The position numbers and the translations under genes were made by a program. From the NCBI RefSeq assembly GCF_943737005.1, contig NZ_CALSFU010000001.1, forward strand, positions 1-64,000: a DNA stretch of 64,000 nt. The letters are read 5' to 3'. The notes beneath the pieces were generated by a model that saw only the letters and a list, made by a program, of their open reading frames with translations, was not told where the DNA came from and made no database searches. Source of the stretch: Achromobacter sp. Marseille-Q4962 (lineage in GTDB: Bacteria; Pseudomonadota; Gammaproteobacteria; Burkholderiales; Burkholderiaceae_B). Positions 9,150 to 17,129 of the stretch are shown here, piece after piece. Numbering within the stretch: position 1 is the first letter of the stretch; every line of letters begins with the position of its first letter.

Positions 9150-9250
9150 TTCAGACCGGGTTCATGAGGAGGTTTCCATAATGTCGTCCAGGGTCTGCAA
9201 GACCTGTCCCGATCGATTCGATCTCAATCCGCAAGACCAAGGAGTCCCAC

Positions 9251-9553
9251 ATGAAGCTCATCCGCACCCTCGTCTCCGGCGCCGTCCTCGGCGCCGCCGC
9301 CCTGGCCGCCCACGCCCAGACGCAGGCTCCCGCCCCCGCTCCCGCGCCGGCCGCGCGCACGGCGCCGGCCTCGATACTGTCGATCAGCCAGATCCATGAC
9401 GCCATCACGGCGGCCGGCTACCGCGACGTCACCGAGATCGAGCTGGAACACGGCCGCTACGAGGCCAAGGCGCGCGACGCGCAGGCCCAGCGGGTGAAGC
9501 TCTACGTCAACGCGCATACCGGCGCCATCGAACGCACCAAGTTCGACGACTGA
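9251..9553 (+). CDS. Small exported PepSY-like protein
   Basis: This 100-residue protein has a clear signal peptide (MKLIRTLVSGAVLGAAALAA, cleavage near HAQ), an Ala/Pro-rich linker at about 24-42, and a compact PepSY_2-like domain: SISQIHDAITAAGYRDVTEI, then LEHGRYEAKARD and VKLYVNAHTGAIERT. The start is supported by AAGGAG eight bases upstream. It is divergent from the PepSY-TCS operon across about 180 bp and lies just before a ferric-reductase-like gene on the same strand. A second, sequence-distinct PepSY protein beside a two-component system suggests that it is a regulated output or accessory of that system. Confidence 0.85.
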   Translation: MKLIRTLVSGAVLGAAALAAHAQTQAPAPAPAPAARTAPASILSISQIHDAITAAGYRDVTEIELEHGRYEAKARDAQAQRVKLYVNAHTGAIERTKFDD

Positions 9554-9648
9554 CGCCTACGGCGGCCGCGCGCCCCGCCGTCCGCCCCCCCCTTTCTTGC
9601 GGCCCGCGCGCCCGCGCGGGGCCGCCGTTGCACCGGACACGTTTCATC

Positions 9649-10971
9649 ATGCATACCCGTACCGCTATCGGCCTGTTCCTGGGCGCCCTCACGCTGGCCT
9701 GGGGATGGGATCTCGCCTGGCAGGCGCCGCTGCAAGGCGGCTGGCCGTGGCTGCTGCGCCAGCAGGGCCTGTACCTTACCGGCATCTGGTCCATCGGCCT
9801 GATGTCGCTCGCGATGATCCTGGCGCTGCGCCCGCGCCCGCTCGAGCGTCCGCTCGGGGGCATGGACAAGGTCTACCGCCTGCACAAATGGGCAGGCATC
9901 CTGGCCGTGGCCACGGGCCTGGCGCACTGGCTGATCGAGCTTTCCAAAGGCCCGTTGAACGCGCTGGCCGGCATTGCCGGCCGACCGCCGCATCCGGCGT
10001 CCGTCACGCTGTTCGACAGCGTCCGCGGCTACGCCAAGGACTTGGGCGAATGGGGGCTGTATCTGTTGCTGGCCATGCTGGTCATCACGCTGTGGCGGCG
10101 CTTTCCGTATCACGCATGGCGCTGGGTCCATCGCGCCATGCCGCTGCTCTACCTGGCGCTGGTGTCGCATGCCGCGGCGCTCTTGCCGCGCATGCACTGG
10201 CAGGGCGTCACCGGCGCGCTGCTGGGGCTGCTGATGGCCGGCGGCACCTGGGGCGCCGTGTCCGCGCTGGCCGGCCGCATCGGGCGGCGACGCCGCCACG
10301 CGGGCACGGTGGCCGCCGTGCGGCGCCAGGATCCCGGCGTGCTGGAAGTCGTGTGCGAACTCGATGCCGGCTGGCCGGGGCATAAGCCGGGCCAGTTCGC
10401 GTTCCTGACGCTGGACGAGCGCGAAGGCGCCCATCCCTACACCATTGCCAGCGCGCCCGGACCGGACCGCCGGATCGCTTTCCAGATCAAGGCGCTGGGC
10501 GACTATACGCGCGGCCTGGCCGCCCGCGTGCAGGAGGGACAACGGATCACGGTCGAAGGCCCCTACGGCTGCTTCCGGCCGGCGCCCCCGGAGTCCGGCA
10601 CGACCCAGGTCTGGATCGCGGGCGGCATCGGCGTCACGCCTTTTCTGTCCTGGCTGGAATCGATGCAGGCCGATCCGGCCGGCGCGCCCCGGGCGCATCT
10701 GCACTATTGCGTGCGCGACGCGGGCGCCGATCCGTTCGTCCCGCGCCTGCGCGCGCTGTGCAATGCCCTGCCGTCCGTCGCGCTGACGGTGCACGACAGC
10801 CATGCGGGCCAGCGCCTGGACGCCTCCCGACTGGCGTCGGACGCCGCCGGGCACGCGCAGGACATCTGGTTCTGCGGCCCGCCGGGGCTGGCCAGGACGC
10901 TGCGCCGCGCGTGGCGGCGGGCCGGAGGGGCCGGCGAGGGCTTTCATCAGGAAGCGTTCGAAATGCGATAA
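9649..10971 (+). CDS. Ferric-reductase-like membrane flavoprotein (FRE/NOX type)
   Basis: This 440-residue protein combines an N-terminal ferric-reductase-like transmembrane domain with a cytoplasmic ferredoxin-reductase module. About six hydrophobic helices span residues 5-210, with His residues placed as haem ligands (HKWAGILAVATGLAHWL and HRAMPLLYLALVSHAAAL). The flavin part has HPYTIASAPG and the nucleotide part GGIGVTPFLSWLES and WFCGPPGLA. It should pass electrons from NAD(P)H through FAD and haem to an acceptor on the outer face of the membrane; the acceptor is unknown. A TTG start at 9628 is possible, but the ATG is preferred. It follows the small PepSY gene by 95 bp and probably belongs to the same regulon. 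Confidence 0.85.
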   Translation: MHTRTAIGLFLGALTLAWGWDLAWQAPLQGGWPWLLRQQGLYLTGIWSIGLMSLAMILALRPRPLERPLGGMDKVYRLHKWAGILAVATGLAHWLIELSKGPLNALAGIAGRPPHPASVTLFDSVRGYAKDLGEWGLYLLLAMLVITLWRRFPYHAWRWVHRAMPLLYLALVSHAAALLPRMHWQGVTGALLGLLMAGGTWGAVSALAGRIGRRRRHAGTVAAVRRQDPGVLEVVCELDAGWPGHKPGQFAFLTLDEREGAHPYTIASAPGPDRRIAFQIKALGDYTRGLAARVQEGQRITVEGPYGCFRPAPPESGTTQVWIAGGIGVTPFLSWLESMQADPAGAPRAHLHYCVRDAGADPFVPRLRALCNALPSVALTVHDSHAGQRLDASRLASDAAGHAQDIWFCGPPGLARTLRRAWRRAGGAGEGFHQEAFEMR

Positions 10972-10989
10972 CGCCGGAAAAGCCGGCGT
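10971..10989 (+). terminator. Hairpin after the flavoprotein gene
   Basis: ACGCCGG (10971-10977) pairs with CCGGCGT (10983-10989) around an AAAAG loop, directly at the stop codon. The following bases are not T-rich, so this may be a weak terminator or an mRNA 3'-end stabiliser. Confidence 0.4.
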
Positions 10990-11033
10990 CATGCGAAAGG
11001 CGGACGGGACGCCTGCGCGCAAGCCCCGCGCGC

Positions 11034-11291
11034 TCAGTTGCCGAATACCCGCCGCAGCCGCGCGGATTCCGCGCGGTTGAGCCGCTTGGCTTCTTCTTCG
11101 GCGTAGTCGCGCTCTCCCGGTTCGTATGAGCCCTCGTAGAGGCAGCGGCTGCGATTCCCTCTGCATTCGTCGCTGACACGGGCGGCGGTTCGCTCGCGGT
11201 CCGAATCGCCGGAGCCGAAGAAAGAACAGCCGGATACCAGCGCGGCGAGAAACAGCGCGACGCCGCACCGGCTCAGTGTTTGCATGGACAT
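11034..11291 (-). CDS. Small lipoprotein of unknown function
   Basis: This 85-residue protein starts at an ATG with AGGG seven bases upstream. It has a lipoprotein signal with a lipobox ending LVSGC (MQTLSRCGVALFLAALVSGC), so Cys is at about residue 22. The mature part is short, highly charged and helical (DRERTAARVSDECRGNRSRC, then EGERDYAEEEAKRLNRAES-like sequence), with two further Cys residues eight apart that could form a disulfide. No known domain is recognised. It is monocistronic and convergent with the flavoprotein gene. Residue +2 after Cys is Ser/Phe rather than Asp, so outer-membrane sorting is expected. Confidence 0.75.
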   Translation of the reverse strand: MSMQTLSRCGVALFLAALVSGCSFFGSGDSDRERTAARVSDECRGNRSRCLYEGSYEPGERDYAEEEAKRLNRAESARLRRVFGN

Positions 11292-11418
11292 GTGCTGACC
11301 CTGGAGAGATACCGTAGACCTCTTTATAGCAACCTGGCGCACGCCCCTACAAACCACGGGCGGTTTCGCCGAAGCAGTCGTGGCGGGGAATCCGGCCCTA
11401 CGCTGCCGCGCCCGGGGA

Positions 11419-11449
11419 AAACGGCGGCCGCCCGGCGCCGCCGCCGTTT
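11419..11449 (-). terminator. Terminator of the thiolase-PPC operon
   Basis: AAACGGCGGC (11419-11428) and GCCGCCGTTT (11440-11449) form a perfect 10-bp stem about 30 bp past the last gene of the minus-strand operon. On that strand the stem is followed by a short T-run (TTTTCC), consistent with Rho-independent termination. Confidence 0.55.
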
Positions 11450-11477
11450 CCGGCCGCCGCGCCGCGCGTCTTGCCCT

Positions 11478-11867
11478 CTACCCCGCCGGCAGCCATTCCT
11501 CCAGCGTGACCTCGAAGGTCATGCAGATGGGGTTGGCGCCCGGCACGAAAGGCCCGCCATGCACCTCGCCCCGCGGGTCGGCGACCACGCCCGACAGGCT
11601 GGCGCGCAGGGAGCCATCCGGCTGGGCCCGGACTTCGCCGGCGAGACTGACGATTTCCACGGCGGGGCCGGCGATGCAGCGGTAGTCGCCTTGGGCGGTG
11701 TAGAGGCAGGCGTCGACCAGGCTGCCCAGGGCGCCGCGCACGAAGGCGTGGCGAAAGCCGAGCGAGAGGCAGAATTTCTCCACGCCCCGCACCAGGTCTT
11801 CGTTGGGGCCGATGCGGGCGTAGGCGACGCGGCCCATGCTGCCGCGCTCGATTTCAGCGTCGTCCAT
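11478..11867 (-). CDS. PPC (DUF296) domain protein, short copy
   Basis: This 129-residue protein is essentially one PPC/DUF296 domain: FRHAFVRGALGSLVDACLYT, AVEIVSLAGEV, LRASLSGVVADPRGEVHGGP, ending in the characteristic FEVTLEEWLP-like strand. In plant AT-hook proteins this domain trimerises, but bacterial stand-alone versions have no settled function. The canonical paired His motif of the family (HxHxS...GGH) is only partly kept here: the His-X-His is missing while the GG motif remains. Its start overlaps the end of the upstream PPC gene by 14 bp, so the two are co-translated and may form a hetero-oligomer. It closes the operon with the SDR, ligase and thiolase, suggesting a metabolic rather than a DNA-binding job. 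Confidence 0.8.
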   Translation of the reverse strand: MDDAEIERGSMGRVAYARIGPNEDLVRGVEKFCLSLGFRHAFVRGALGSLVDACLYTAQGDYRCIAGPAVEIVSLAGEVRAQPDGSLRASLSGVVADPRGEVHGGPFVPGANPICMTFEVTLEEWLPAG

Positions 11868-12429
11868 GGAGGTTTCCCCTGAAGGGTTGCAGCAGCCGGA
11901 TGTGGGTTTCTTCGTCGTAGCGGGCCCGCAGCTCGAAGCCGTCCAGCGAGGTGGCGAGTACGGCGATGGCGCGGGGACCGATGATGCTGGTCTGCGGCAC
12001 GATGTGGCCGCCGGCGAGGCGGCCGGCCCGGTCGCGGAAGACGGCGTGGCAATGCACCAGGGGCGCGCCGCTGTCGGATGCGCCCAGGGTGGCGTTGCCG
12101 AAGACGAGGTCGGCCGCGCCGGCCTCGATGGGCGCGGTGTAGGCGACCACGGCCTGGCGGGAGGGATCGGGCGGCGCGGTGCAATAGTCGAGCCGCGCGA
12201 AGGCGCCGCCCAGCAGGGTCATGGATGCGCAGGCGACGCCGGCGCCGGCCAGGGGGCCGACCAGGGCGTCGTAGAGGGTGGCGCCCGGCCGCAGCGCCAG
12301 GCGGATGTGACGCCCCCGCGGGGCGGTGCAGCTGTGGATGCGCACCGGGTTGTAGGCGCCCGGGTGGATGAGGGTCCGGGGACGCGGCAGGACGCCGCCT
12401 CCGGAACGATGCACGGTGGTGTATCGCAT
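11854..12429 (-). CDS. PPC (DUF296) domain protein, long copy
   Basis: This 191-residue protein holds a PPC/DUF296 domain after a short N-terminal extension. The segments ATLYDALVGPLAGAGVACAS, VSYTAPIE-like AVVAYTAPIEAG, and especially APLVHCHAVFRDRAGRLAGG followed by HIVP match the family core, and here the likely metal-binding His residues (HCH and GGH) are all present, unlike in the partner copy. It sits 56 bp downstream of an SDR gene and overlaps the next PPC gene. A catalytically competent long copy beside a His-poor short copy suggests a two-subunit enzyme or sensor. This is inference, as no substrate is evident. Confidence 0.8.
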   Translation of the reverse strand: MRYTTVHRSGGGVLPRPRTLIHPGAYNPVRIHSCTAPRGRHIRLALRPGATLYDALVGPLAGAGVACASMTLLGGAFARLDYCTAPPDPSRQAVVAYTAPIEAGAADLVFGNATLGASDSGAPLVHCHAVFRDRAGRLAGGHIVPQTSIIGPRAIAVLATSLDGFELRARYDEETHIRLLQPFRGNLHGRR

Positions 12430-12485
12430 TGCAGGGCTCCCCGCGCTTGTGGCGCAGTTCGTGGAACGAGGGGTGGTCGCTGGCT

Positions 12486-13244
12486 TCAGTGGGCGAGCAT
12501 GCCGGCGGCGGTGAAGCCGCCGTCCACGCAGATGATCTGCCCGGTCACGTAGCTGGAACGGCTGTCGTCGAGCAGCCAGGACACGGCGCCGTTGAGTTCC
12601 TCGGGCGCGGCGTAGCGGTGCTGGGGCACGACACTTTCCCAGGCTTCGCGCGCCTTGCTGGTGTGCATCTGCGACACCAGCGGGGTTTCGACGGGGCCGG
12701 GCGCGACGGCGTTGACGCGGATGCCGTAGGCGGCCAGTTCCACGGCCATGACGCGGGTAAGCGTGACCACGCCTCCCTTGGACGCGCCGTAGGCGGCGCG
12801 GCCGGCATTGCCGCGCAGGCCGGACACCGAGGCGATGTTGACGATGGCGCCTCGGCGCCGCTCGCGCATGCGGCGCGCGGCTTCGCGGGCCACGACGAAG
12901 GAGCCCACCAGGTTCACCTCCAGAATGCGCCTGAGCAGGGCCGTGTCGGTGTCGAGAAACGGCACGTCGCGGCCGATGCCGGCTGAGTTGACGAGGCCGG
13001 AGATCGGGCCGAAATCCTGCTCCATGCGGTCCAGCGCCTGCAACACGCTGTCTTCGTCGGCCACGTCCATGAGAATGCGCCCGAGCCGCGCGGGCGGCGC
13101 GAGACTGGCGATGGCGTCCAGCCGCTCCTGGGCGACGTCGGCCACCAGCACGCGGCGTCCGGCCTCCAGCAAACCCTGCGCCACGGCCAGGCCGATGCCC
13201 GAGGCGCCTCCCGTCACGAGTACCGCTTCCTGCGTTGCTTGCAT
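12486..13244 (-). CDS. Short-chain dehydrogenase/reductase (classical SDR)
   Basis: This 252-residue classical SDR has the NAD(P) motif VTGGASGIG at about 9-17, the NSAG motif (GLVNSAGIG), the catalytic Ser in IASVSG, YGASKGG with the active Tyr and Lys, and NAVAPGPVETP. An acidic residue ending beta-2 (VLVADV) points to NAD(H) preference. The start at 13244 has AGGAG seven bases upstream. It lies 19 bp after the acyl-CoA ligase gene, so it probably oxidises a hydroxy or hydroxyacyl intermediate in the same pathway. It could equally be a 3-oxoacyl reductase working in the other direction. Confidence 0.9.
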   Translation of the reverse strand: MQATQEAVLVTGGASGIGLAVAQGLLEAGRRVLVADVAQERLDAIASLAPPARLGRILMDVADEDSVLQALDRMEQDFGPISGLVNSAGIGRDVPFLDTDTALLRRILEVNLVGSFVVAREAARRMRERRRGAIVNIASVSGLRGNAGRAAYGASKGGVVTLTRVMAVELAAYGIRVNAVAPGPVETPLVSQMHTSKAREAWESVVPQHRYAAPEELNGAVSWLLDDSRSSYVTGQIICVDGGFTAAGMLAH

Positions 13245-13263
13245 GTCTGCTCTCCTTTTGGGG

Positions 13264-14886
13264 TCAGGCGGCCTGGGATAGGTGGCCGCGTTCGTACAAG
13301 GCATCCCGCACCAGCTTTTTTGTGATCTTGCCGTAGCCCGACCGGGGCAGCGCTTCCCAGAAGAAGATGCGCCGCGGCAGCTTGTAGCGCGCCAATCGGG
13401 GCGCGAGCCATTCCAGCAGGGCCGCTTCGTCCAGGGCGTGGCCGGCGCGCAGCACGCACACCATGACGCCGACCTCGCCCCAGACCGGATCGGGCACGCC
13501 CAGCACCGCGGCTTCCGCGACGGCCGGATGGGCGAGCACTTTTTCTTCGATTTCGCGCGGATAGATGTTGGAGCCGCCCGATATGTACATGTCGGACTGG
13601 CGGCCCGTGATGTAGAGAAAGCCCTCGGCGTCGAGATAGCCCAGGTCGCCCGTGCGGAACCAGCCGTTGCGGAAAGACTTGGCATTGGCGTCGGGATTGG
13701 CGTAATAGCCCGCGAAGACCGCCGGCCCGCAGACGCAGATCTCGCCGCTTTCTCCGGCGGGCAGTTCGCGGCCGCTGTCGTCCTGGATGCTGATCTGCAT
13801 GCCGGTGCGGGCGTAGCCGCAGCTGCCCACGCGCGCCTCGGGGCCGTCTTCGGCGCGGTGCAGCGCAGGCGGCAGCACGGTGATGTTGCCGGTGACTTCG
13901 CCCAGGCCGAAATACTGCGCCAGCACCGGCCCCAGCTTGGCCAGGGCGCGCTTCTGGTCTTCGCGGTACATGGGCGCGCCGGCATAGATCACGTAGCGCA
14001 GGCTGCGGTGGTCGTAGCGGTCCACGGACGGGTGCTCGACCAGCATCTTGACGATGGTGGGCACGGTGAACATGTTGCTCACGCGGTGGCGCTCCACCAG
14101 CGACCAGATCGTTTCGGCATCGAATTTGTCCTGGCCCGGCAGGACGCTGCGCGCGGCGCGCGCCACCTGGGTCAGGAAATGGATGCCCGCGCCATGCGAA
14201 AGCGGCGCCACCACGAGGCTGACGTCTCGCTCCGTGGTGCCGGGCATGAGGTCGCACAGGTGATTGGTGATGACGAACGCCATCTGGCCGTGGGTGAGCA
14301 CGGCCGCCTTGGGACGGCCCGTGGTGCCGGACGTGAAGAAGAACCAGCACGGGTCGTCGCGCTCGACGCCGGCCGCGGGGCGGGCCTCGGCCGCATGCGC
14401 GGCGATCAGCGTGGCGGTGTCGGTTTCGCCGAGCTCGCCGTCGCCCAGGCGCGCCAGCAGGCGCAGGTCCGGCACGGCTTGGGCCACCGCGCGCGCGTGC
14501 GCCTCGAACAGGCCGTCGCACAGAAAAGCCTTGGCGCCCGACGCCGTGGCCAGATAGGCGGCCTCGTCCGGCGAAATGCGGAAATTGGTGGGCACCCATA
14601 CCGCGCCCAGGCGCAGCACGGCGAACAGGGTTTCGATGTAGGCGATGCTGTTGCGGCCGTGCACCAGCACGCGGTCGCCCTTGGCGATGCCGCGCGCGGC
14701 CAGGGCGGCGGCCAGCGCGCCGCAGCGCGCGTGCAGCTCGGCCCAGGTGATGTCGCGCTCGCCTTCGGAGACGGCGATGCGCGCGGGGTGGCGGCGCGCG
14801 GCCTGGGCCAGAAATTCGGCGAGGTTCATGACGCGGCGCGACACGGGCGCCACGCCGCCGTCGGGTGCGGTGTGCGGCTGGCTCAT
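13264..14886 (-). CDS. AMP-forming acyl-CoA ligase (class I adenylate-forming)
   Basis: This 540-residue enzyme should activate a carboxylic acid with ATP and CoA. Hallmarks are the P-loop FFTSGTTGRPKAAVLTHG (about 185-202), motif YFGLGEVTGN, the hinge WFRTGDLGYLD, and the C-terminal catalytic Lys in YGKITKK. The pattern resembles fatty-acid/aromatic-acid ligases of the FadD/long-chain type rather than acetyl-CoA synthetase. Its ATG overlaps the thiolase stop by four bases (ATGA), giving coupled translation. Together with a thiolase and SDR this implies import of a carboxylate, CoA activation, oxidation and thiolytic cleavage. The substrate is not predictable from sequence. Confidence 0.92.
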   Translation of the reverse strand: MSQPHTAPDGGVAPVSRRVMNLAEFLAQAARRHPARIAVSEGERDITWAELHARCGALAAALAARGIAKGDRVLVHGRNSIAYIETLFAVLRLGAVWVPTNFRISPDEAAYLATASGAKAFLCDGLFEAHARAVAQAVPDLRLLARLGDGELGETDTATLIAAHAAEARPAAGVERDDPCWFFFTSGTTGRPKAAVLTHGQMAFVITNHLCDLMPGTTERDVSLVVAPLSHGAGIHFLTQVARAARSVLPGQDKFDAETIWSLVERHRVSNMFTVPTIVKMLVEHPSVDRYDHRSLRYVIYAGAPMYREDQKRALAKLGPVLAQYFGLGEVTGNITVLPPALHRAEDGPEARVGSCGYARTGMQISIQDDSGRELPAGESGEICVCGPAVFAGYYANPDANAKSFRNGWFRTGDLGYLDAEGFLYITGRQSDMYISGGSNIYPREIEEKVLAHPAVAEAAVLGVPDPVWGEVGVMVCVLRAGHALDEAALLEWLAPRLARYKLPRRIFFWEALPRSGYGKITKKLVRDALYERGHLSQAA

Positions 14887-16055
14887 TTGCGGCGCTCCAG
14901 CAGGCTGACGTAGTTGGCGACGGCCGCGCCGCCCATGTTGAACACGCCGGCCAGCGCAGCGCCGGGGATCTGCATGCCGCCCGCCTCGCCCATGAGCTGC
15001 ATGCAGGCCATGACGTGCATGGACACGCCGGTGGCGCCCACCGGATGGCCCTTGGCCTTGAGGCCGCCCGAAGGATTGACGGGCAGGCGCCCGTCTTTTT
15101 CGGTCCAGCCCTCGCGCAGCACTTTGTACCCCTGTCCGCGCGGGGCCAGCCCCATGGCTTCGTACTCCAGCAGTTCGGCGATGGTGAAGCAGTCGTGCGT
15201 TTCGACCAGGCTGAGGTCGTCGAGCGTCAGCCCGGCGGCCGACAGCGCCTGGCGCCAGGCGCGCGCCGCGCCTTCGAAGGCCGTGGGATCGCGGCGGCTG
15301 AGCGGCAGGATGTCGTTGACCTGCGCCCGCGCGCGGAACGCGATGGCGCGCGGCAGGCCGGCTGCCGTGTCTTCGTCGGCCAGCACCAGCGCGGCCGCGC
15401 CGTCGGAGATCAGGGAGCAGTCGGTGCGGCGCAAAGGCGGCGCGACGTAGGGGTTCTTGTCGGAGACCGTGCGGCAGAAATCGAAGCCCAGGTCCTTGCG
15501 CAGCTGCGCATAAGGATTGTCCACGCCGTTGCGGTGGTTCTTGGCCGCGATGCGCGCCAGCGCGTCGCCCTGGTCGCCGTGGCGGGCGAAATAGGCTTGC
15601 GCGATCTGCGCGAACAGGCCGGCAAAGCCGCCGTCCACGCCGGCTTCTTCCTTGCGGTAGCTGGCGTTGAGCAGGATGTCGCCCACCTCGGCCGTGGGGC
15701 GGGCCGTCATTTTCTCGGCCCCCACCACCAGGGCCACCCGGCCCCGCCCGGATTCGATGAAGTCCATGGCGGCATACAGCGCGGCCGATCCGGTGGCGCA
15801 GGCGTTCTCCAGGCGGTTGGCCGGCACGTGCGCGAGCGCGGGCAGCGAAGTGGCCACCAGCGCGCCCTGGAAGTCCTGCTTCTGAAAGCCGCTGTTCATC
15901 ACGCCCACGTAGACGCCGTCCACGGCCGAGGCGTCCAGGCCGGCGTGTTCCAGGGCGGGGCCGGCCACCCGCGCCATCAGGCTCTCGGTGTCGGGGTCAT
16001 CCAGTTTGCCGAAGGGGATGTGTTGCCACCCCACGATTACGGCGCGCTTGCTCAT
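14883..16055 (-). CDS. Thiolase-superfamily acyltransferase (SCP2/SCPx type)
   Basis: This 390-residue protein belongs to the SCP-x thiolase group, which cleaves beta-ketoacyl-CoA or catalyses related condensations. The nucleophile is probably Cys86 in ENACATGSAA, with the later motifs ETHDCFTIAEL and PSGGLKAKGHPVGATG supplying the His residues. The usual C-terminal Cys of FadA-type thiolases is replaced by the SCP2-type ending (AGVFNMGGAAVANYVSLLE). The start has GGAGA nearby. It is 46 bp after the IclR gene and begins the enzyme block of the operon. Confidence 0.88.
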   Translation of the reverse strand: MSKRAVIVGWQHIPFGKLDDPDTESLMARVAGPALEHAGLDASAVDGVYVGVMNSGFQKQDFQGALVATSLPALAHVPANRLENACATGSAALYAAMDFIESGRGRVALVVGAEKMTARPTAEVGDILLNASYRKEEAGVDGGFAGLFAQIAQAYFARHGDQGDALARIAAKNHRNGVDNPYAQLRKDLGFDFCRTVSDKNPYVAPPLRRTDCSLISDGAAALVLADEDTAAGLPRAIAFRARAQVNDILPLSRRDPTAFEGAARAWRQALSAAGLTLDDLSLVETHDCFTIAELLEYEAMGLAPRGQGYKVLREGWTEKDGRLPVNPSGGLKAKGHPVGATGVSMHVMACMQLMGEAGGMQIPGAALAGVFNMGGAAVANYVSLLERRK

Positions 16056-16101
16056 TGCTGTCTCCTCAGGTTGTGCCCGAGGCCCGCCCCGTCTGGCGGA
16101 C

Positions 16102-16902
16102 TCAGGACTTGGGTCGGTTCGGCGGGTCCGCCGGATGCAGCTGGGCCTGCAGGCGCCTGACCTCGCGCGCCAGCAGCTTGGCCAACTGGAACAGCCTGTC
16201 TTCGTCCATGCGCGACTCCACGGCGGCAATGCTGAGCGCGCCCAGCACGTGCCCCGCGGCGTCGCGCACGGGCATGCCGATGCCCCACGATCCCGGGATC
16301 ACCAGGCCGCGGTTCACGGCGTAGCCCTGCTCGCGCGCCTCCCGGACCAGGCTGCGCAGCAGGGGCAGGGAGTAGCGCGGATAGCGCGCCTCGATGAGCG
16401 CGGCGTTGGCCTGCAGGCAAGCCTCGGCGTCGTCGTCGTCCAGCGCAGCCAGAATGGACAGGCTGCCCGCGCCCACGCCCAGCGGGTGTCGGTCGCCCGG
16501 CATGAGCACGTGGGTCTTGAGCGGGTAGTCGCCGTCTTCGCGCATGGCGCACACGGCGAACACGTCGCGCCGGATGGAGAAGAACGCCGAGTCGCCGCAT
16601 TCGTGGGCCAGGCGCGCCACGATGGGCGCGGCCAGCCGGTTGATGCCGAAGCGGGCGCTGGCGATGCTGCCCAGCACGTGGCACTCGGGGCCCAGGTAAT
16701 AGCGGCGCGAGACGGGGTCTTGCTCGACCATGCCCTCGGCGGCCAGCGCGGCCAGCAGGCGGTGCACGGTGGGCTTGCTCATGCCGGTGTCGCGCGTGAG
16801 CGCGAGCAGGCCCGCGCCGTCGCCGCGCGACACCGCGCGCAGCACCTGCATGGCGCGCGCCAGGGTCTGCGCGCCTTCCACCTGGGCGGGGATCTCCTGC
16901 AC
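16102..16902 (-). CDS. IclR-family transcriptional regulator
   Basis: This regulator probably controls both its own operon and the divergent TRAP genes. It has an N-terminal winged helix (TLARAMQVLRAV through GMSKPTVHRLLAALAAEGMV) and a C-terminal IclR effector domain (YYLGPECHVLGS to the end). I chose the GTG at 16902, which gives 266 residues, normal for the family; it has GGAG five bases upstream. Longer frames start at a GTG at 16968 (also with GGAGG) or an ATG at 16989, but they would place a perfect palindromic operator (16928-16944) inside the coding region. It is followed by the thiolase gene on the same strand. Confidence 0.88.
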   Translation of the reverse strand: MQEIPAQVEGAQTLARAMQVLRAVSRGDGAGLLALTRDTGMSKPTVHRLLAALAAEGMVEQDPVSRRYYLGPECHVLGSIASARFGINRLAAPIVARLAHECGDSAFFSIRRDVFAVCAMREDGDYPLKTHVLMPGDRHPLGVGAGSLSILAALDDDDAEACLQANAALIEARYPRYSLPLLRSLVREAREQGYAVNRGLVIPGSWGIGMPVRDAAGHVLGALSIAAVESRMDEDRLFQLAKLLAREVRRLQAQLHPADPPNRPKS

Positions 16903-16927
16903 CTTGTCTCCAGAATCGCTTTTATAA

Positions 16928-16944
16928 GGTCCATTTTGTGGACC
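16928..16944. promoter_or_regulatory. IclR operator candidate, copy 1
   Basis: GGTCCATTTTGTGGACC is an inverted repeat with perfect 6-bp arms (GGTCCA-N5-TGGACC). It lies 26 bp upstream of the preferred IclR start. The identical arms recur at 17038-17054. Confidence 0.65.
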
Positions 16945-17037
16945 AGCCTTTTTAAGACGCTTGATCACTTGGCCTCCGATTTTACGCATTTACGCTTGAT
17001 ATTCAATATGCTTAAATAAATCCAGACAGAATTATAT

Positions 17038-17054
17038 GGTCCATATATTGGACC
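17038..17054. promoter_or_regulatory. IclR operator candidate, copy 2
   Basis: GGTCCATATATTGGACC repeats the GGTCCA-N5-TGGACC arms of copy 1, with a different spacer. It lies 75 bp before the TRAP binding-protein start. Its centre is 110 bp from the centre of copy 1. Confidence 0.65.
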
Positions 17055-17129
17055 CAGCAATTCAGAATTGCAAAGATGCCGCACACGGCACACCCCAGGG
17101 CGACCGCCCTTCCACACAAAGGAGACAGC

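Noticed and set aside
12486-13985. A 499-codon frame joining part of the ligase region to the SDR.
   Set aside because: The upstream half is out of frame with the ligase; the SDR has its own start and AGGAG site at 13244.
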